Shown here piece by piece: positions 8,141-16,944 of a stretch of DNA of 64,000 nt. Within the stretch, counting starts at the first letter, position 1; each line of letters begins with the position of its first letter. A program made the position numbers and the translations under genes. Origin of the DNA: Paenibacillus sp. 598K (GTDB lineage Bacteria > Bacillota > Bacilli > Paenibacillales > Paenibacillaceae); contig NZ_BFBX01000116.1 in NCBI RefSeq assembly GCF_003851045.1, positions 1 to 64,000 on the forward strand, in the 5' to 3' direction. A model generated the notes under the pieces. It saw nothing but the letters and a program-made list of their open reading frames with translations. It was not told the DNA's origin and made no database searches.

Positions 8141-9541
8141 TCAGGCGAAAAAACGCTCCAGCTCGCGAACGATCTCTTCCTTGTCCTGTTCCATGACGAG
8201 CTGATGCTGCTCCTTGTCGAACAGCGTCTGAATCTCGGCCGGCAGCTCCTGCTGGATGTCGACGAGTCGGATCGCTTCGTCGAACTTGGCCGGGTGAGCC
8301 GTGGCAAACGAGATCGCAACCCGCCCGTCGCCGCTCTCGGCGGCATAGCTCTCGGTTGCGGAGACGCCGCACGCGGTATGCGGGTCCAGCAGGTAAGCAT
8401 GCGCCTCCTGGTAGCGGCTAATCGTGGACAAGCAGCTCGCATTATCGATGCCATACGCCGCGAAGTCACGCTGCACCTGCTCTAACAGTTCGCCGCCGAG
8501 CGCGATAACGCCATTTTCCTGGAAGCCCTTCATCGCCGCCGAGACAGCCTCCGCATCCTCGCCGAGCAAGTAGTACAGATAACGTTCGAAGTTGCTCGCC
8601 ACCTGGATGTCCATCGACGGGCTATGCGTGCTCTTGAACTCGCCCGAACGATACTCGCCGGTGCGCACGAAGTTCTCGAGGATGTTGTTCTCGTTGGTCG
8701 CGATGATCAGCTTGCCGATCGGCAAGCCCATCCGCTTGGCCAGATAGCCGGAGAAAATATTGCCAAAGTTGCCGGAGGGCACGCAGATGTTGACCTCAGC
8801 GCCTTCGAGCTGGTCCTGCAGACGCAGGTAAGCGTAGAAGTAATAGACCGCCTGCGACAGGATGCGGACGAAGTTAATCGAATTGATCGCGCGCAGATGG
8901 TACTTGCTCTTGAACGGCAGATCGGCGAACAGCTCCTTGATGACGCGCTGGCAGTCGTCGAAGTTGCCCTTGACGGACAGATTGAGCACGTTGCGGTCGT
9001 CGACCGTCGTCATCTGGCGCTCCTGGACGATGCTCACCTTCTGATGCGGATGCAGGATGCAGATGCGGATCCCTTCCTTGCCCCGCACGCCTGCGATCGC
9101 TGCCGCTCCGGTGTCGCCGGACGTCGCGCCAAGGATATGGATCGTCTCGCCATGCTTCTGCGCCACGTAGGAATAGAGCTCGCCCATGAATTGCAGCGCC
9201 ACGTCCTTGAAGGCGAAGGTCGGTCCGTGGAACAGCTCCAGCACGTACAGCTTGTCGTCCATCCGCTTCAACGGCGTCACCTCGGGATGCCGGAAACGGC
9301 CATAGGCGCGGGACGCCATCGCCTTCAGATCCTCCTGCGGGATCTCGTCGTTCGTATAATAGGCGAAAATCGCCAGGAACAGCTCCTCGTAGCTCAGCTT
9401 GCTCCACTGCTGCAGCGTAGCGGCATCGATCACCGGGATTTCCTCCGGGATCAGCAGCCCGCCGTCGTCGGCCAACCCCATCAGCAGCGCTTCGATGAAG
9501 CCTTTGCCGGATACTTGACCTCTAGTGCTTCTGTATTTCAT
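8141..9541 (-). CDS. thrC: Threonine synthase
   Basis: A PLP-dependent lyase that converts O-phosphohomoserine to threonine, the last step of threonine synthesis. The 466-residue protein has the N-terminal threonine synthase domain (MKYRSTRGQVSGKGFIEALL), the PLP lysine in PTFAFKDVALQ and the phosphate-binding ATSGDTGAAA. Its size and sequence type match the longer E. coli-like ThrC rather than the short B. subtilis form. The ATG at 9541 has GGAG nine bases upstream. An ATG two codons earlier (9547) is too close to that site. No hom or thrB gene is adjacent. Confidence 0.93.
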   Translation of the reverse strand: MKYRSTRGQVSGKGFIEALLMGLADDGGLLIPEEIPVIDAATLQQWSKLSYEELFLAIFAYYTNDEIPQEDLKAMASRAYGRFRHPEVTPLKRMDDKLYVLELFHGPTFAFKDVALQFMGELYSYVAQKHGETIHILGATSGDTGAAAIAGVRGKEGIRICILHPHQKVSIVQERQMTTVDDRNVLNLSVKGNFDDCQRVIKELFADLPFKSKYHLRAINSINFVRILSQAVYYFYAYLRLQDQLEGAEVNICVPSGNFGNIFSGYLAKRMGLPIGKLIIATNENNILENFVRTGEYRSGEFKSTHSPSMDIQVASNFERYLYYLLGEDAEAVSAAMKGFQENGVIALGGELLEQVQRDFAAYGIDNASCLSTISRYQEAHAYLLDPHTACGVSATESYAAESGDGRVAISFATAHPAKFDEAIRLVDIQQELPAEIQTLFDKEQHQLVMEQDKEEIVRELERFFA

Positions 9542-9606
9542 CCTCATTCACTCCATACCCATAGTCATCGCATCCGCGCGGGATCGCGATCTGATACCTA
9601 CGCTAT

Positions 9607-9635
9607 ATTCTACATGTAATCGCACGCTTCGCCAA
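9607..9635 (-). promoter_or_regulatory. Probable sigma-A promoter of thrC
   Basis: On the minus strand TTGGCG (9635-9630) and TAGAAT (9612-9607) are separated by 17 bp, about 65 bp upstream of the thrC start codon. Confidence 0.45.
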
Positions 9636-9835
9636 GTCAAGATTGCCGCTGCAGCGGCCAGTTGGGCTATAATAAGCCAGGGAATCCAAGGTAAACGGCT
9701 TCTCGCTCTGCGATGAGCAAGACTGCGCCTTGTTTTGGTCCACGCAGGTCCTAAGTACATGCTTACAAAGCTAGTTTTGCTGCACAAAACTTTGAGGTGT
9801 GCGACGTGCTTCGTCGGAGATAAACAGCGAGTTGT

Positions 9836-9870
9836 AAAAAAACCGGCAAGCGACTGTTTCGCTTGCCGGC
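9836..9870 (-). terminator. Intrinsic terminator downstream of lplA
   Basis: The perfect 10-bp stem CCGGCAAGCG/CGCTTGCCGG has a seven-base loop and is followed on the minus strand by seven T. It is about 160 bp past lplA. The rest of 9640-10030 holds no gene, only two family-A repeats at 9916-9990. Confidence 0.85.
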
Positions 9871-9915
9871 AGTGCTTGTCTGGTACCCCGTAACGTTTAG
9901 TCCGCCACCAGATCC

Positions 9916-9990
9916 TAACGCTCGCCACAGCGCTTATTCGGCCGAAAAAGCAAGATTTTGCAAGCTAACGCTCGCCAGAGAGCGGTATTA
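9916..9990 (+). repeat. Family-A intergenic repeat cluster 1 (two copies)
   Basis: Two direct copies of a 23-25-bp unit, TAACGCTCGCCACAGCGCTT and variants, start at 9916 and 9966, a 50-bp pitch. Related copies occur at 47612-47792 and 60952-61133. This cluster has only forward copies, unlike the other two. Confidence 0.75.
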
Positions 9991-10030
9991 GTTACGCGCT
10001 CCTAAGTCATGCGGCACGAGTTATGCCGTA

Positions 10031-11047
10031 TTAGGAGGACATGTCATCCCTCAGCAGCAGCAAGCCGAGGAACTGCTCCAGCGTAATCGCGCCGAAATAC
10101 CGGCTCAGCTCGACACCCTCGAGCCGCTCGCGCAAGGCGCCCTCCTCGTAGCGGACGCCCTGCAGACGCTCCTCCAGCTCGGCGACGTCATGAGCCCCGA
10201 AGTAGTCCCCGAACAGCCGGATCTCCGCCAACCGCCCATCCTCGACCTGCATCCGCACATCGATGATGCCGGAAGGGAACTTGATCGCATGGGCGATGTT
10301 GCTCTTGGGCGACCGCCCGTAATTCCAGTCCCAGCTCCGATAGCGCTGATCCGCAAGCTCATGCACCTCGGCCCATTGCGACTCGCTCAACGTATAGACG
10401 GGCACCTGCTCCGGCTCGCACTGGAACAGCTCGGCGAGCAGCCGCCGCTTGAACGCCTCGATCGACATCGGCTCCGGCAGGAACTCGCTAATGTTGGCCA
10501 CCCGCGAGCGGATCGACTTCGTACCCTTGGACTCGATCTTCATCGGCTTCACCTTAAGCGCCGAGACGATCTGCTCCATGTCCGAGTCGAACAGCAGCGT
10601 GCCGTGGGTATACATCCTGCCCTTGGAGACGTATTGGGCGTTGCCCGATATTTTGCGCTCGCCGACCTGGATGTCGTTGCGCCCGGTCATCGCCGCCTCT
10701 ACGCCCAGCTTGCCCAGCGCCTCGATGACCGGCTGCACGAACTTTACGAAGTTGTGGAACGACTTGCCGTCATCGGCCGTCAGGATGCTGTAGTTGAGGT
10801 TCCCGAGGTCGTGATAGACCGCCCCGCCGCCCGAGAGCCGACGCACGACATGGATGCCCTTGGCCTCGACATGCTCGGCGTGGATCTCTTCGATCGTGTT
10901 CTGGTTGCGGCCGATGATGATCGACGGCTCATTAATATAGAAGAGCAAATAACCGCCCTCATCCATCGGCAGATGGCGCAGCGCGTATTCCTCCAGCGCC
11001 AGATTGACTGCCGGATCGTGACAGCCCCCATTATCGATAAATCGCAT
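10031..11047 (-). CDS. lplA: Lipoate-protein ligase A
   Basis: Activates free lipoate with ATP and attaches it to the lysine of lipoyl domains in 2-oxoacid dehydrogenases and GcvH. The 338-residue protein has the lipoate-binding motif RRLSGGGAVYHD (about residues 69-80), the catalytic lysine in GERKISGNAQ, and the C-terminal accessory domain of two-domain LplA/LplJ enzymes. GGGAGG lies eight bases upstream of the ATG. It stands alone, with a terminator 160 bp downstream and the AAA+ gene 150 bp upstream. Confidence 0.93.
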   Translation of the reverse strand: MRFIDNGGCHDPAVNLALEEYALRHLPMDEGGYLLFYINEPSIIIGRNQNTIEEIHAEHVEAKGIHVVRRLSGGGAVYHDLGNLNYSILTADDGKSFHNFVKFVQPVIEALGKLGVEAAMTGRNDIQVGERKISGNAQYVSKGRMYTHGTLLFDSDMEQIVSALKVKPMKIESKGTKSIRSRVANISEFLPEPMSIEAFKRRLLAELFQCEPEQVPVYTLSESQWAEVHELADQRYRSWDWNYGRSPKSNIAHAIKFPSGIIDVRMQVEDGRLAEIRLFGDYFGAHDVAELEERLQGVRYEEGALRERLEGVELSRYFGAITLEQFLGLLLLRDDMSS

Positions 11048-11200
11048 CGTCCCAGCCTCCCGCTATGGATTCACTAATCTCCATTATACCCGTCCGCATC
11101 CAGCGAAGCCAGCAGCCCGCCGCAAGCGCCGAGTGGCAGTCCGCCGAACAAAGCAGCGGCTAGAGGCCGGGAGGCAAGAGCGATATGCTCCCGCCCGAGC

Positions 11201-12490
11201 TTACAGAAAGCCGACGGTCCCGCCGCGACTCATCCACTCGTGCCGGCGGCCCTTCTCCAGCTCGCCGCGCATCCCGCGCACAAGCTGCTCCACATCGACA
11301 TCGCCGCGCTCATGCCACTCCAGCGCCGCCGAGACATACAGCTCGCCGAGCTGGGTGAGGGAGAAGCCGTCGGTCATCGCCGCAGCCGCCTCGTTGCCAG
11401 CCTCGCCGACGAACGTCTCGAAGCTGCGCAGCTGCAAATACTTCAGCCGCAATGCCTCGCTAGGCATCTTGACCTCATACGACCGGTCGAAGCGTCCGGC
11501 CCGGTTCATCAGTCCGGGATCGATCTTCTCCGGATAGTTGGTCGTGCCGATCAGGAAGATGCCCTCCTTGGACGTCGCGCCATCGAGCGTATTCAGGAAC
11601 ACGGACCGGACATCCTGCGGCATCGAATCGATGTCCTCGATGACGAGCACCATCGGCGTCAGCCGCGACGCCGCCTCGAACACCTCGCCGATCGATTCGC
11701 TCGTCGTGAACTCGGTGATCTGCCAGTAGGCGACCGGCCCGGGCACGCTGCCGGCGATCGCCTTTACCAGCGTCGTCTTGCCGTTGCCGGGATGGCCGTA
11801 GAGCAGGATGCCCCGCTTGTACGGGATATCGTAACGTTCGTAAAAGGAACGGTCGCCAGCAAAAAACTGATCCAGCGAACGGAAAATCTCCTTCTTGATC
11901 GATTCGTCCATGACGACATCGTCGCGCCCGACGCGTCTGCCGATCGGCTCGTCCTCCCTGCGAACGCCCTCCCGCATATCCGTAAATACGGTCACTCGGT
12001 TAATCTGCTGCTGCCGCTCCCGCTGACGGACATTGCCCAGGAAATGTCGAAGCGCGTCATCGTCGACAGCGAATACATAATCCTGGTAAGACAGGCCATG
12101 CGGCATAAACACCGGACTGCGGGCCAGCGCCACGCCCATCTCCGGATAGGCGAACACATTGTTCAAGATAGACAAATGCACGTGATAGTCTGGCTCTTTT
12201 TTGTCGTCGTTGTAGGCGAAGGTCCGCTCCTCCAGCCGATCGAAGATCCGCGCCACATGCTCGACTTCCTTGCAGCCGCTCTTGATATCTTCCTCCAGCA
12301 GCTTCCAATACTGCGTGTTGGGGTCATCGCTCGCATACAGCTCGTAGGCTACCCCGTACTGCTGACGCAGCGCCTCGCGGACGCCGTCGATGATGCGCGC
12401 GTATTCCCCGTATCGGCTGATCTCCGCTTCCGTCTGACGAGCGTAAGTATAGATACTGCCGATCTTCTCCTTGTTCATCTTCAAATCCAT
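11201..12490 (-). CDS. AAA+ ATPase of unknown role
   Basis: A 429-residue protein with one AAA+ module in its C-terminal half: Walker A GHPGNGKT, Walker B VLVIEDID, sensor-1 GTTN, and arginine-finger segment NRAGRFDR. The first 190 residues are a non-catalytic region with no family I recognise; it contains a charged stretch and [12 protein letters not shown]. The ATP module resembles the Cdc48/FtsH-type classic AAA clade, but no protease domain or membrane segment is present. The ATG at 12490 with GGAGGAG just upstream is preferred to the in-frame start at 12607. The partner or substrate is unknown. Confidence 0.8.
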   Translation of the reverse strand: MDLKMNKEKIGSIYTYARQTEAEISRYGEYARIIDGVREALRQQYGVAYELYASDDPNTQYWKLLEEDIKSGCKEVEHVARIFDRLEERTFAYNDDKKEPDYHVHLSILNNVFAYPEMGVALARSPVFMPHGLSYQDYVFAVDDDALRHFLGNVRQRERQQQINRVTVFTDMREGVRREDEPIGRRVGRDDVVMDESIKKEIFRSLDQFFAGDRSFYERYDIPYKRGILLYGHPGNGKTTLVKAIAGSVPGPVAYWQITEFTTSESIGEVFEAASRLTPMVLVIEDIDSMPQDVRSVFLNTLDGATSKEGIFLIGTTNYPEKIDPGLMNRAGRFDRSYEVKMPSEALRLKYLQLRSFETFVGEAGNEAAAAMTDGFSLTQLGELYVSAALEWHERGDVDVEQLVRGMRGELEKGRRHEWMSRGGTVGFL

Positions 12491-12686
12491 CTTCTCCTCC
12501 TTGCATGTAAAGCCCCGAACCGTTACAACCGTAGTCGAGCTATCATAAAGAACATGGCTGGAATTGTCAATGGTTTGATTCGCCAATATTTTTTTGAACA
12601 GACGCAAATTCTAGAAACTTTTGACACACATCCAGCGTCAAAGTAGTATTCAAAGAAAACATATCTTGTATAGGGAGGCAACACGC

Positions 12687-15600
12687 GTGAAAAAGCTGGT
12701 GTCCGCATGTCTGGCAATCACACTATTCTTCTCACTGGCACTGCACTCAGGCGTCCAGGCAGCAAACGAAACAACCATCTATATTAATGGGAGCCGGCTC
12801 ATCACCGACCAGCCGCCGATTACAACCGGCGGTCGCATCATGCTGCCGCTGCGCGCGATCTTCGAAGCGCTCCAGGCGGATGTCGACTACGATGCGCCGA
12901 CCAAGACGATTACAGCCGTCAAGAGCGGCACGACCGTCATCCTCCGTCTGGGCTCGCGCACCGCGTCCGTCAACGGACAAAGCGTGACGCTCGACGTCCC
13001 TGCCCAGGTCATCCGGGGCCGTACGCTCGTCCCTGTCCGCTTCGTCAGCGAATCAATCGGCGCCCAGGTCGACTGGCAGTCCAATCAGGTGTTCATCACA
13101 ACCACCGAGGCTTCGCAGCCGGTGAGCGCTGTGACGAATCTGTATGCTAGTGTAAATGGCAGCCAAGGAGACGGTCGCGACGTGTCCGTCAACTTCCGCG
13201 CCTCTTCCGGCGAATCGGCTGTCAGCCACTATCGCGTGTTTGCCGTCAAGGCTGGCAAATCGCAAAGCTTCAATCAATCCGCTGCGCTCAGCGTCTCTTC
13301 GCGCAACTACACGACGGTGCTGCCTACCGGTCGCGACGTCAATCTGTCGCTCGCGTCGCAGACGCGCGACACCGACGGCGAGACACTGCGCGGCGGTCAG
13401 TCGTACGTACTGTACGTGCTTACTGTCGGCAACAGCAATAATCAATTCGCGCTTTCGAATGCCTCGGCTTCCTTTACGCTGACAGCCAGCAATGTGCTGC
13501 CTAGCGTGACTGGCGTCAAGGCAACCGACGTCGGCGATCTGAACGACGGTCGCGATCTGCGCGTCGCCTTTAACAAGCTCGCGGACGAATCCCGGCTCAA
13601 TCAATACCGGATCTTCGTCGTCAAATCGGGCAATGCTTCGAGCTTTAATCTGCAAAAGGCGCTATCCGTATCCTCAGGCAACTATACCGTCGTCTATCGC
13701 ACTGGCAACAATCTGAGCCAGACGCTCGATTCGACGGCCCGCGACGTTGACGGCGCCCTGATCCGCAACGGCACAAGCTATCGGGTGTTCGTCGCTGCGA
13801 TCGGTCATACGGCCAACTCGCTCTCTGCGGCGTCCGATATCGTGACGCTCTCGCAAAACCTGTCGCTCGGCTACGCGACCAGCGTCGCCGTGCTCGACGT
13901 CAGCGACTACGGCGACGGCCGCGATCTACGCGTCCTCTTCAACCGTGCTACAGACGAGAGCAACCTTAGCCAATACCGGATTATGATCGTCAAGACGAAC
14001 AAAGCGGACGCCTTCAACCTGGCTTCGGCCAACAGCGTCGCAAGCCGCAACTATACCAGCGTCAGCAAGACTGGCAGCAATATTAGCCAGACGCTCGCTT
14101 CCGGCGCTCGCGACACCGATGGCGATACGATCCGCAGCGGCGTATCCTATCGCGCCTTCGTCCTCTCTGTAGGCTCAGGCAGCTTCAACGGCAGCAACGT
14201 GCTCTCCGCAGGCTCGAATGCCCTGACGCTGACCAGCAACTACGGCACGCAGCCGGCCTACAATGTCGGCGTTGCCGACATGAGCGATTATAATGACGGT
14301 CGCGATCTGTTCGTCAGCTTCAATCGCCCGGCCGACGAGAGCGCGGTTTCGCAATATCGCATTCTCGTGGTCAGAGCGGCCAATGCCAACTCGTTTACGC
14401 TGGCTAATGCCAATAATGTATCGAGCAGCAATTATACTGTAGTGAACAAGACAGGCAACAATATCTCGATGACGCTGCCTTCCGGCGCCCGCGACGTCAA
14501 TGGCTCCGCGATCCGCAACGGCACTAGCTACCGGGTGTTCATCCTGTCGGTCAGCCAGAGCAACTCGGGCAACAGCAATGCACTGTCCGCGCCGTCCGCT
14601 CAGATTACGCTGGCTAACAACTACAGCGTACCGGCAGCGACCAACATCGCCGCCTCCGACGTCAGCGACTTCGGCGACGGCCGCGATCTGCTCGTCTCCT
14701 TTACACGGGCGACAGACGAGTCGCAGATCGGCCAATACCGTGTCTTTGTCGTCAAAAACGCAAGCGTCGGCAACTTCACGCCCGCCGCTGCAAACAGCGT
14801 CGCCAGCAGCAACTACACCGTCATCAACAAGACGGGCAGCAACATCAGCCAGACGCTGGCCGCCAGCGCCCGCGATACCGACGGCACGCCGGTGCAAAAC
14901 GGCCTCGACTACCGGATTTTCGTCCTGTCGGTCGGAACCGGAGCCAGCAATGGCTTGAACACCCTGTCCTCCGCGTCGTCGGTCGTTCAGCTTGGCAACA
15001 GCTCGGCACAGCCGGTGTCCGCCCTGTCCATCGCCGACGTGAGCGACTTCGGCGACGGCCGCGACTTGCAGGTTGCCTTCAACCGCGCTGCCGACGAGTC
15101 GCGTGTTAGAGAATACCGCGTGATGGTCGTCAAATCGACCTCCGCTTCGTCCTTCACACTGGCGTCAGCCAACAATGTCGCCTCGTCCAACTATACCGTC
15201 ATCAGCAAGACGGGCAACAATATCGTCCAAACCTTGGCCTCCGGTACACGTGACACGGACGGCGCGCCGCTCCAAAACGGCGTGGCCTACCGCGTGTTCG
15301 TCCTGTCGGTCGGCACAGGCTCGCTGACCAATGCAATCTCGTCTCCGTCCAGCGATCTGACGCTCAGCTCGCCGGTGACGCCAGTCACTGGCGTCAGCGC
15401 CAATGTCGTACAGAACGCAGACAAAACCGAGCTGCGCGTCAGCTTCACGCCGCCAGCCAACGATCTGGGCATCTCCTACTATGCCGTCATCGTCGTACCG
15501 TCCGGCACGGGCTTTGATCCGGCATCTGCCAGTGCAGCCGTCAGCGCCAACCGGTTCATCCAGGTGTCCAAGGGCCAGACCTCGACCGTCCTGTTCGCCG

Positions 15601-15731
15601 GCGATACCGATAGCAGAGGCAATGCCTTGACTACAGGCGGCGTCTACCGCGTCTACGTGTTGTCCGTACCGCAAGGCGGCGCTCCAAGCGCCGGCACATT
15701 GTCTGATCCTTCGGGCGATGTTACGTTCTAA
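12687..15731 (+). CDS. Secreted surface protein: copper amine oxidase-N domain plus seven repeats
   Basis: A 1014-residue exported protein. The GTG at 12687 follows GGGAGG and starts a signal peptide (VKKLVSACLAITLFFSLALH, cleavage probably after VQA). Next comes a copper_amine_oxidase_N-type domain (about residues 27-140; GRIMLPLRAIFEALQ, GRTLVPVRFVSE), a non-catalytic wall-associated module common in Paenibacillaceae. The remainder is seven repeats of about 125 residues, beginning near 13131, 13506, 13879, 14260, 14640, 15020 and 15390. Each has a core like DFGDGRDLQVAFNRAADES and a later ARDTDG then YRVFVLSVG; the last repeat is the most diverged. They resemble fibronectin-III or other beta-sandwich modules, and the acidic DGRD/DTDG loops may bind calcium (inference). 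There is no SLH or LPXTG anchor. Confidence 0.85.
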   Translation: MKKLVSACLAITLFFSLALHSGVQAANETTIYINGSRLITDQPPITTGGRIMLPLRAIFEALQADVDYDAPTKTITAVKSGTTVILRLGSRTASVNGQSVTLDVPAQVIRGRTLVPVRFVSESIGAQVDWQSNQVFITTTEASQPVSAVTNLYASVNGSQGDGRDVSVNFRASSGESAVSHYRVFAVKAGKSQSFNQSAALSVSSRNYTTVLPTGRDVNLSLASQTRDTDGETLRGGQSYVLYVLTVGNSNNQFALSNASASFTLTASNVLPSVTGVKATDVGDLNDGRDLRVAFNKLADESRLNQYRIFVVKSGNASSFNLQKALSVSSGNYTVVYRTGNNLSQTLDSTARDVDGALIRNGTSYRVFVAAIGHTANSLSAASDIVTLSQNLSLGYATSVAVLDVSDYGDGRDLRVLFNRATDESNLSQYRIMIVKTNKADAFNLASANSVASRNYTSVSKTGSNISQTLASGARDTDGDTIRSGVSYRAFVLSVGSGSFNGSNVLSAGSNALTLTSNYGTQPAYNVGVADMSDYNDGRDLFVSFNRPADESAVSQYRILVVRAANANSFTLANANNVSSSNYTVVNKTGNNISMTLPSGARDVNGSAIRNGTSYRVFILSVSQSNSGNSNALSAPSAQITLANNYSVPAATNIAASDVSDFGDGRDLLVSFTRATDESQIGQYRVFVVKNASVGNFTPAAANSVASSNYTVINKTGSNISQTLAASARDTDGTPVQNGLDYRIFVLSVGTGASNGLNTLSSASSVVQLGNSSAQPVSALSIADVSDFGDGRDLQVAFNRAADESRVREYRVMVVKSTSASSFTLASANNVASSNYTVISKTGNNIVQTLASGTRDTDGAPLQNGVAYRVFVLSVGTGSLTNAISSPSSDLTLSSPVTPVTGVSANVVQNADKTELRVSFTPPANDLGISYYAVIVVPSGTGFDPASASAAVSANRFIQVSKGQTSTVLFAGDTDSRGNALTTGGVYRVYVLSVPQGGAPSAGTLSDPSGDVTF

Positions 15732-15754
15732 CTGACCGCTTTGTCGTTCACAAG

Positions 15755-15787
15755 CCCTTCATCCCTTTCGGATGAAGGGTCTTTTTT
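15755..15787 (+). terminator. Terminator of the seven-repeat surface protein gene
   Basis: The perfect stem CCCTTCATCC/GGATGAAGGG has a five-base loop and is followed by a six-T run. Confidence 0.9.
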
Positions 15788-15862
15788 GTTACCTAGACCA
15801 TGTACGAGGCCTCAGGATGGATGTATAGAATATTATTCATTTTGTAAATAATCCTTTACTAT

Positions 15863-15882
15863 TTGTATATTATAATATACAA
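15863..15882. promoter_or_regulatory. 20-bp perfect palindrome over a -10 box, probable operator
   Basis: TTGTATATTATAATATACAA is a perfect 20-bp palindrome that contains TATAAT (15871-15876). It lies 24 bp upstream of the XRE regulator start codon. Its position suggests an operator for autorepression by that regulator. Confidence 0.6.
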
Positions 15883-15905
15883 TCTAATCAAACGGAGGTG
15901 AGAAG

Positions 15906-16124
15906 GTGAGCGAGCTAACGAACCGCGTCCGCGAATATCGGGCGCGCGACCGCATCTCCCAGAGCGACCTGGCAGCACGAATCGGCGCTTCCCGCCAGAC
16001 GATCGCGCTGATCGAGCGAGGCGATTACTCGCCTTCTGTCGTGCTTGCGCTCAAGATTGCGGCAGTGTTTCAAGTGAAGGTGGAAGAGATTTTTGCTTTG
16101 CAAGGAGGGCATTCGGATGAGTAA
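15906..16124 (+). CDS. Small XRE-family HTH regulator
   Basis: A 72-residue protein that is almost entirely a helix-turn-helix domain (ISQSDLAARIGASRQTIALI), of the YozG/short-XRE type often paired with a membrane protein gene. It starts with GTG at 15906 behind GGAGGTGAG. Its end overlaps the next gene by eight bases, so the two are translationally coupled. It probably represses its own operon through the palindrome upstream. Confidence 0.87.
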   Translation: MSELTNRVREYRARDRISQSDLAARIGASRQTIALIERGDYSPSVVLALKIAAVFQVKVEEIFALQGGHSDE

Positions 16125-16866
16125 GAAGATTAAGAAGAGCATGCATCTGCTCATTTACTTGGGGTTGGGAGCTGTCTTCGGCTTTATGATCACCAGCCGC
16201 GTAGTGACAGAGAGTGTGTCGTCGCTGCGGTTCGAGCCGACGCTGTATTATACGTACGATCTGGCCTTTGGTCTGGCGGCGCTGCTCGCAGTCGGCCTCG
16301 CGATCTGGACGATCGTCGGCATCGTCCGCCTGCCGGCGCAACCGCTCGGAGATGAAGCATCGGAGGAGGAGGCCAACCGACAGGAGTATCTGCTCAGCAA
16401 GCTGATGCTCTCGAGTCTGTATTGCGTGATCGTCTCGCTGACTTGGCTGTTCACCGCATTGGCTTATGCTTCTTCCTCGGCAGCCGTTGCCGAAGATAGC
16501 AGCTTCATTGTGATCAACTTGATCAGCAGCGTCATCGCTACGTTTGGCAGCACATTCCTCCAGATTCGCACCGTGCAGGTGTACAACCGTTATTTCCCGG
16601 CGCGCACGCTTGATTTATTAGGCAAGAATGGAGCCAAAGAGTTTTTTGACAAGCTCGACGAGGCCGAGCGTTATATCGTCTATCGCTCCGCATTCAGCGC
16701 CTACAAAGCGGTTAACGTCTCGTTGATCATCGGTATGTTCGGCTTCGTCCTCTATTCGATCCTGGTATCCTTTAACCCGATGCCGATCCTCGCGCTCGGC
16801 GTCATCTGGATTATCCAGCAGACAGCGTATTATTGGGAAGCCTCGAAATACTATCGCCACAAGTAG
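16117..16866 (+). CDS. Multi-pass membrane protein, DUF3169-like
   Basis: A 249-residue integral membrane protein with hydrophobic segments near residues 8-26, 46-70, 95-120, 128-148 and 200-245 and a conserved-looking cytoplasmic stretch between the last groups. The partner regulator, size and sequence character fit the DUF3169 family, whose function is unknown; this assignment is from memory of the family. ATG 16117 has AAGGAGGG upstream, within the XRE gene. Signal sensing for the XRE regulator is a possible role but is not shown by the sequence. Confidence 0.65.
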   Translation: MSKKIKKSMHLLIYLGLGAVFGFMITSRVVTESVSSLRFEPTLYYTYDLAFGLAALLAVGLAIWTIVGIVRLPAQPLGDEASEEEANRQEYLLSKLMLSSLYCVIVSLTWLFTALAYASSSAAVAEDSSFIVINLISSVIATFGSTFLQIRTVQVYNRYFPARTLDLLGKNGAKEFFDKLDEAERYIVYRSAFSAYKAVNVSLIIGMFGFVLYSILVSFNPMPILALGVIWIIQQTAYYWEASKYYRHK

Positions 16867-16944
16867 CTTATCTGCGGCGCTCCCCATGGACGCCGTATTG
16901 TCCCAGATGCGCTACGACCCATCTTACGAAATGGAGGTACAACC

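Noticed and set aside
9548-9928. 126-codon minus-strand frame between lplA and thrC
   Set aside because: It runs through the lplA terminator and the thrC promoter and has no start signal.
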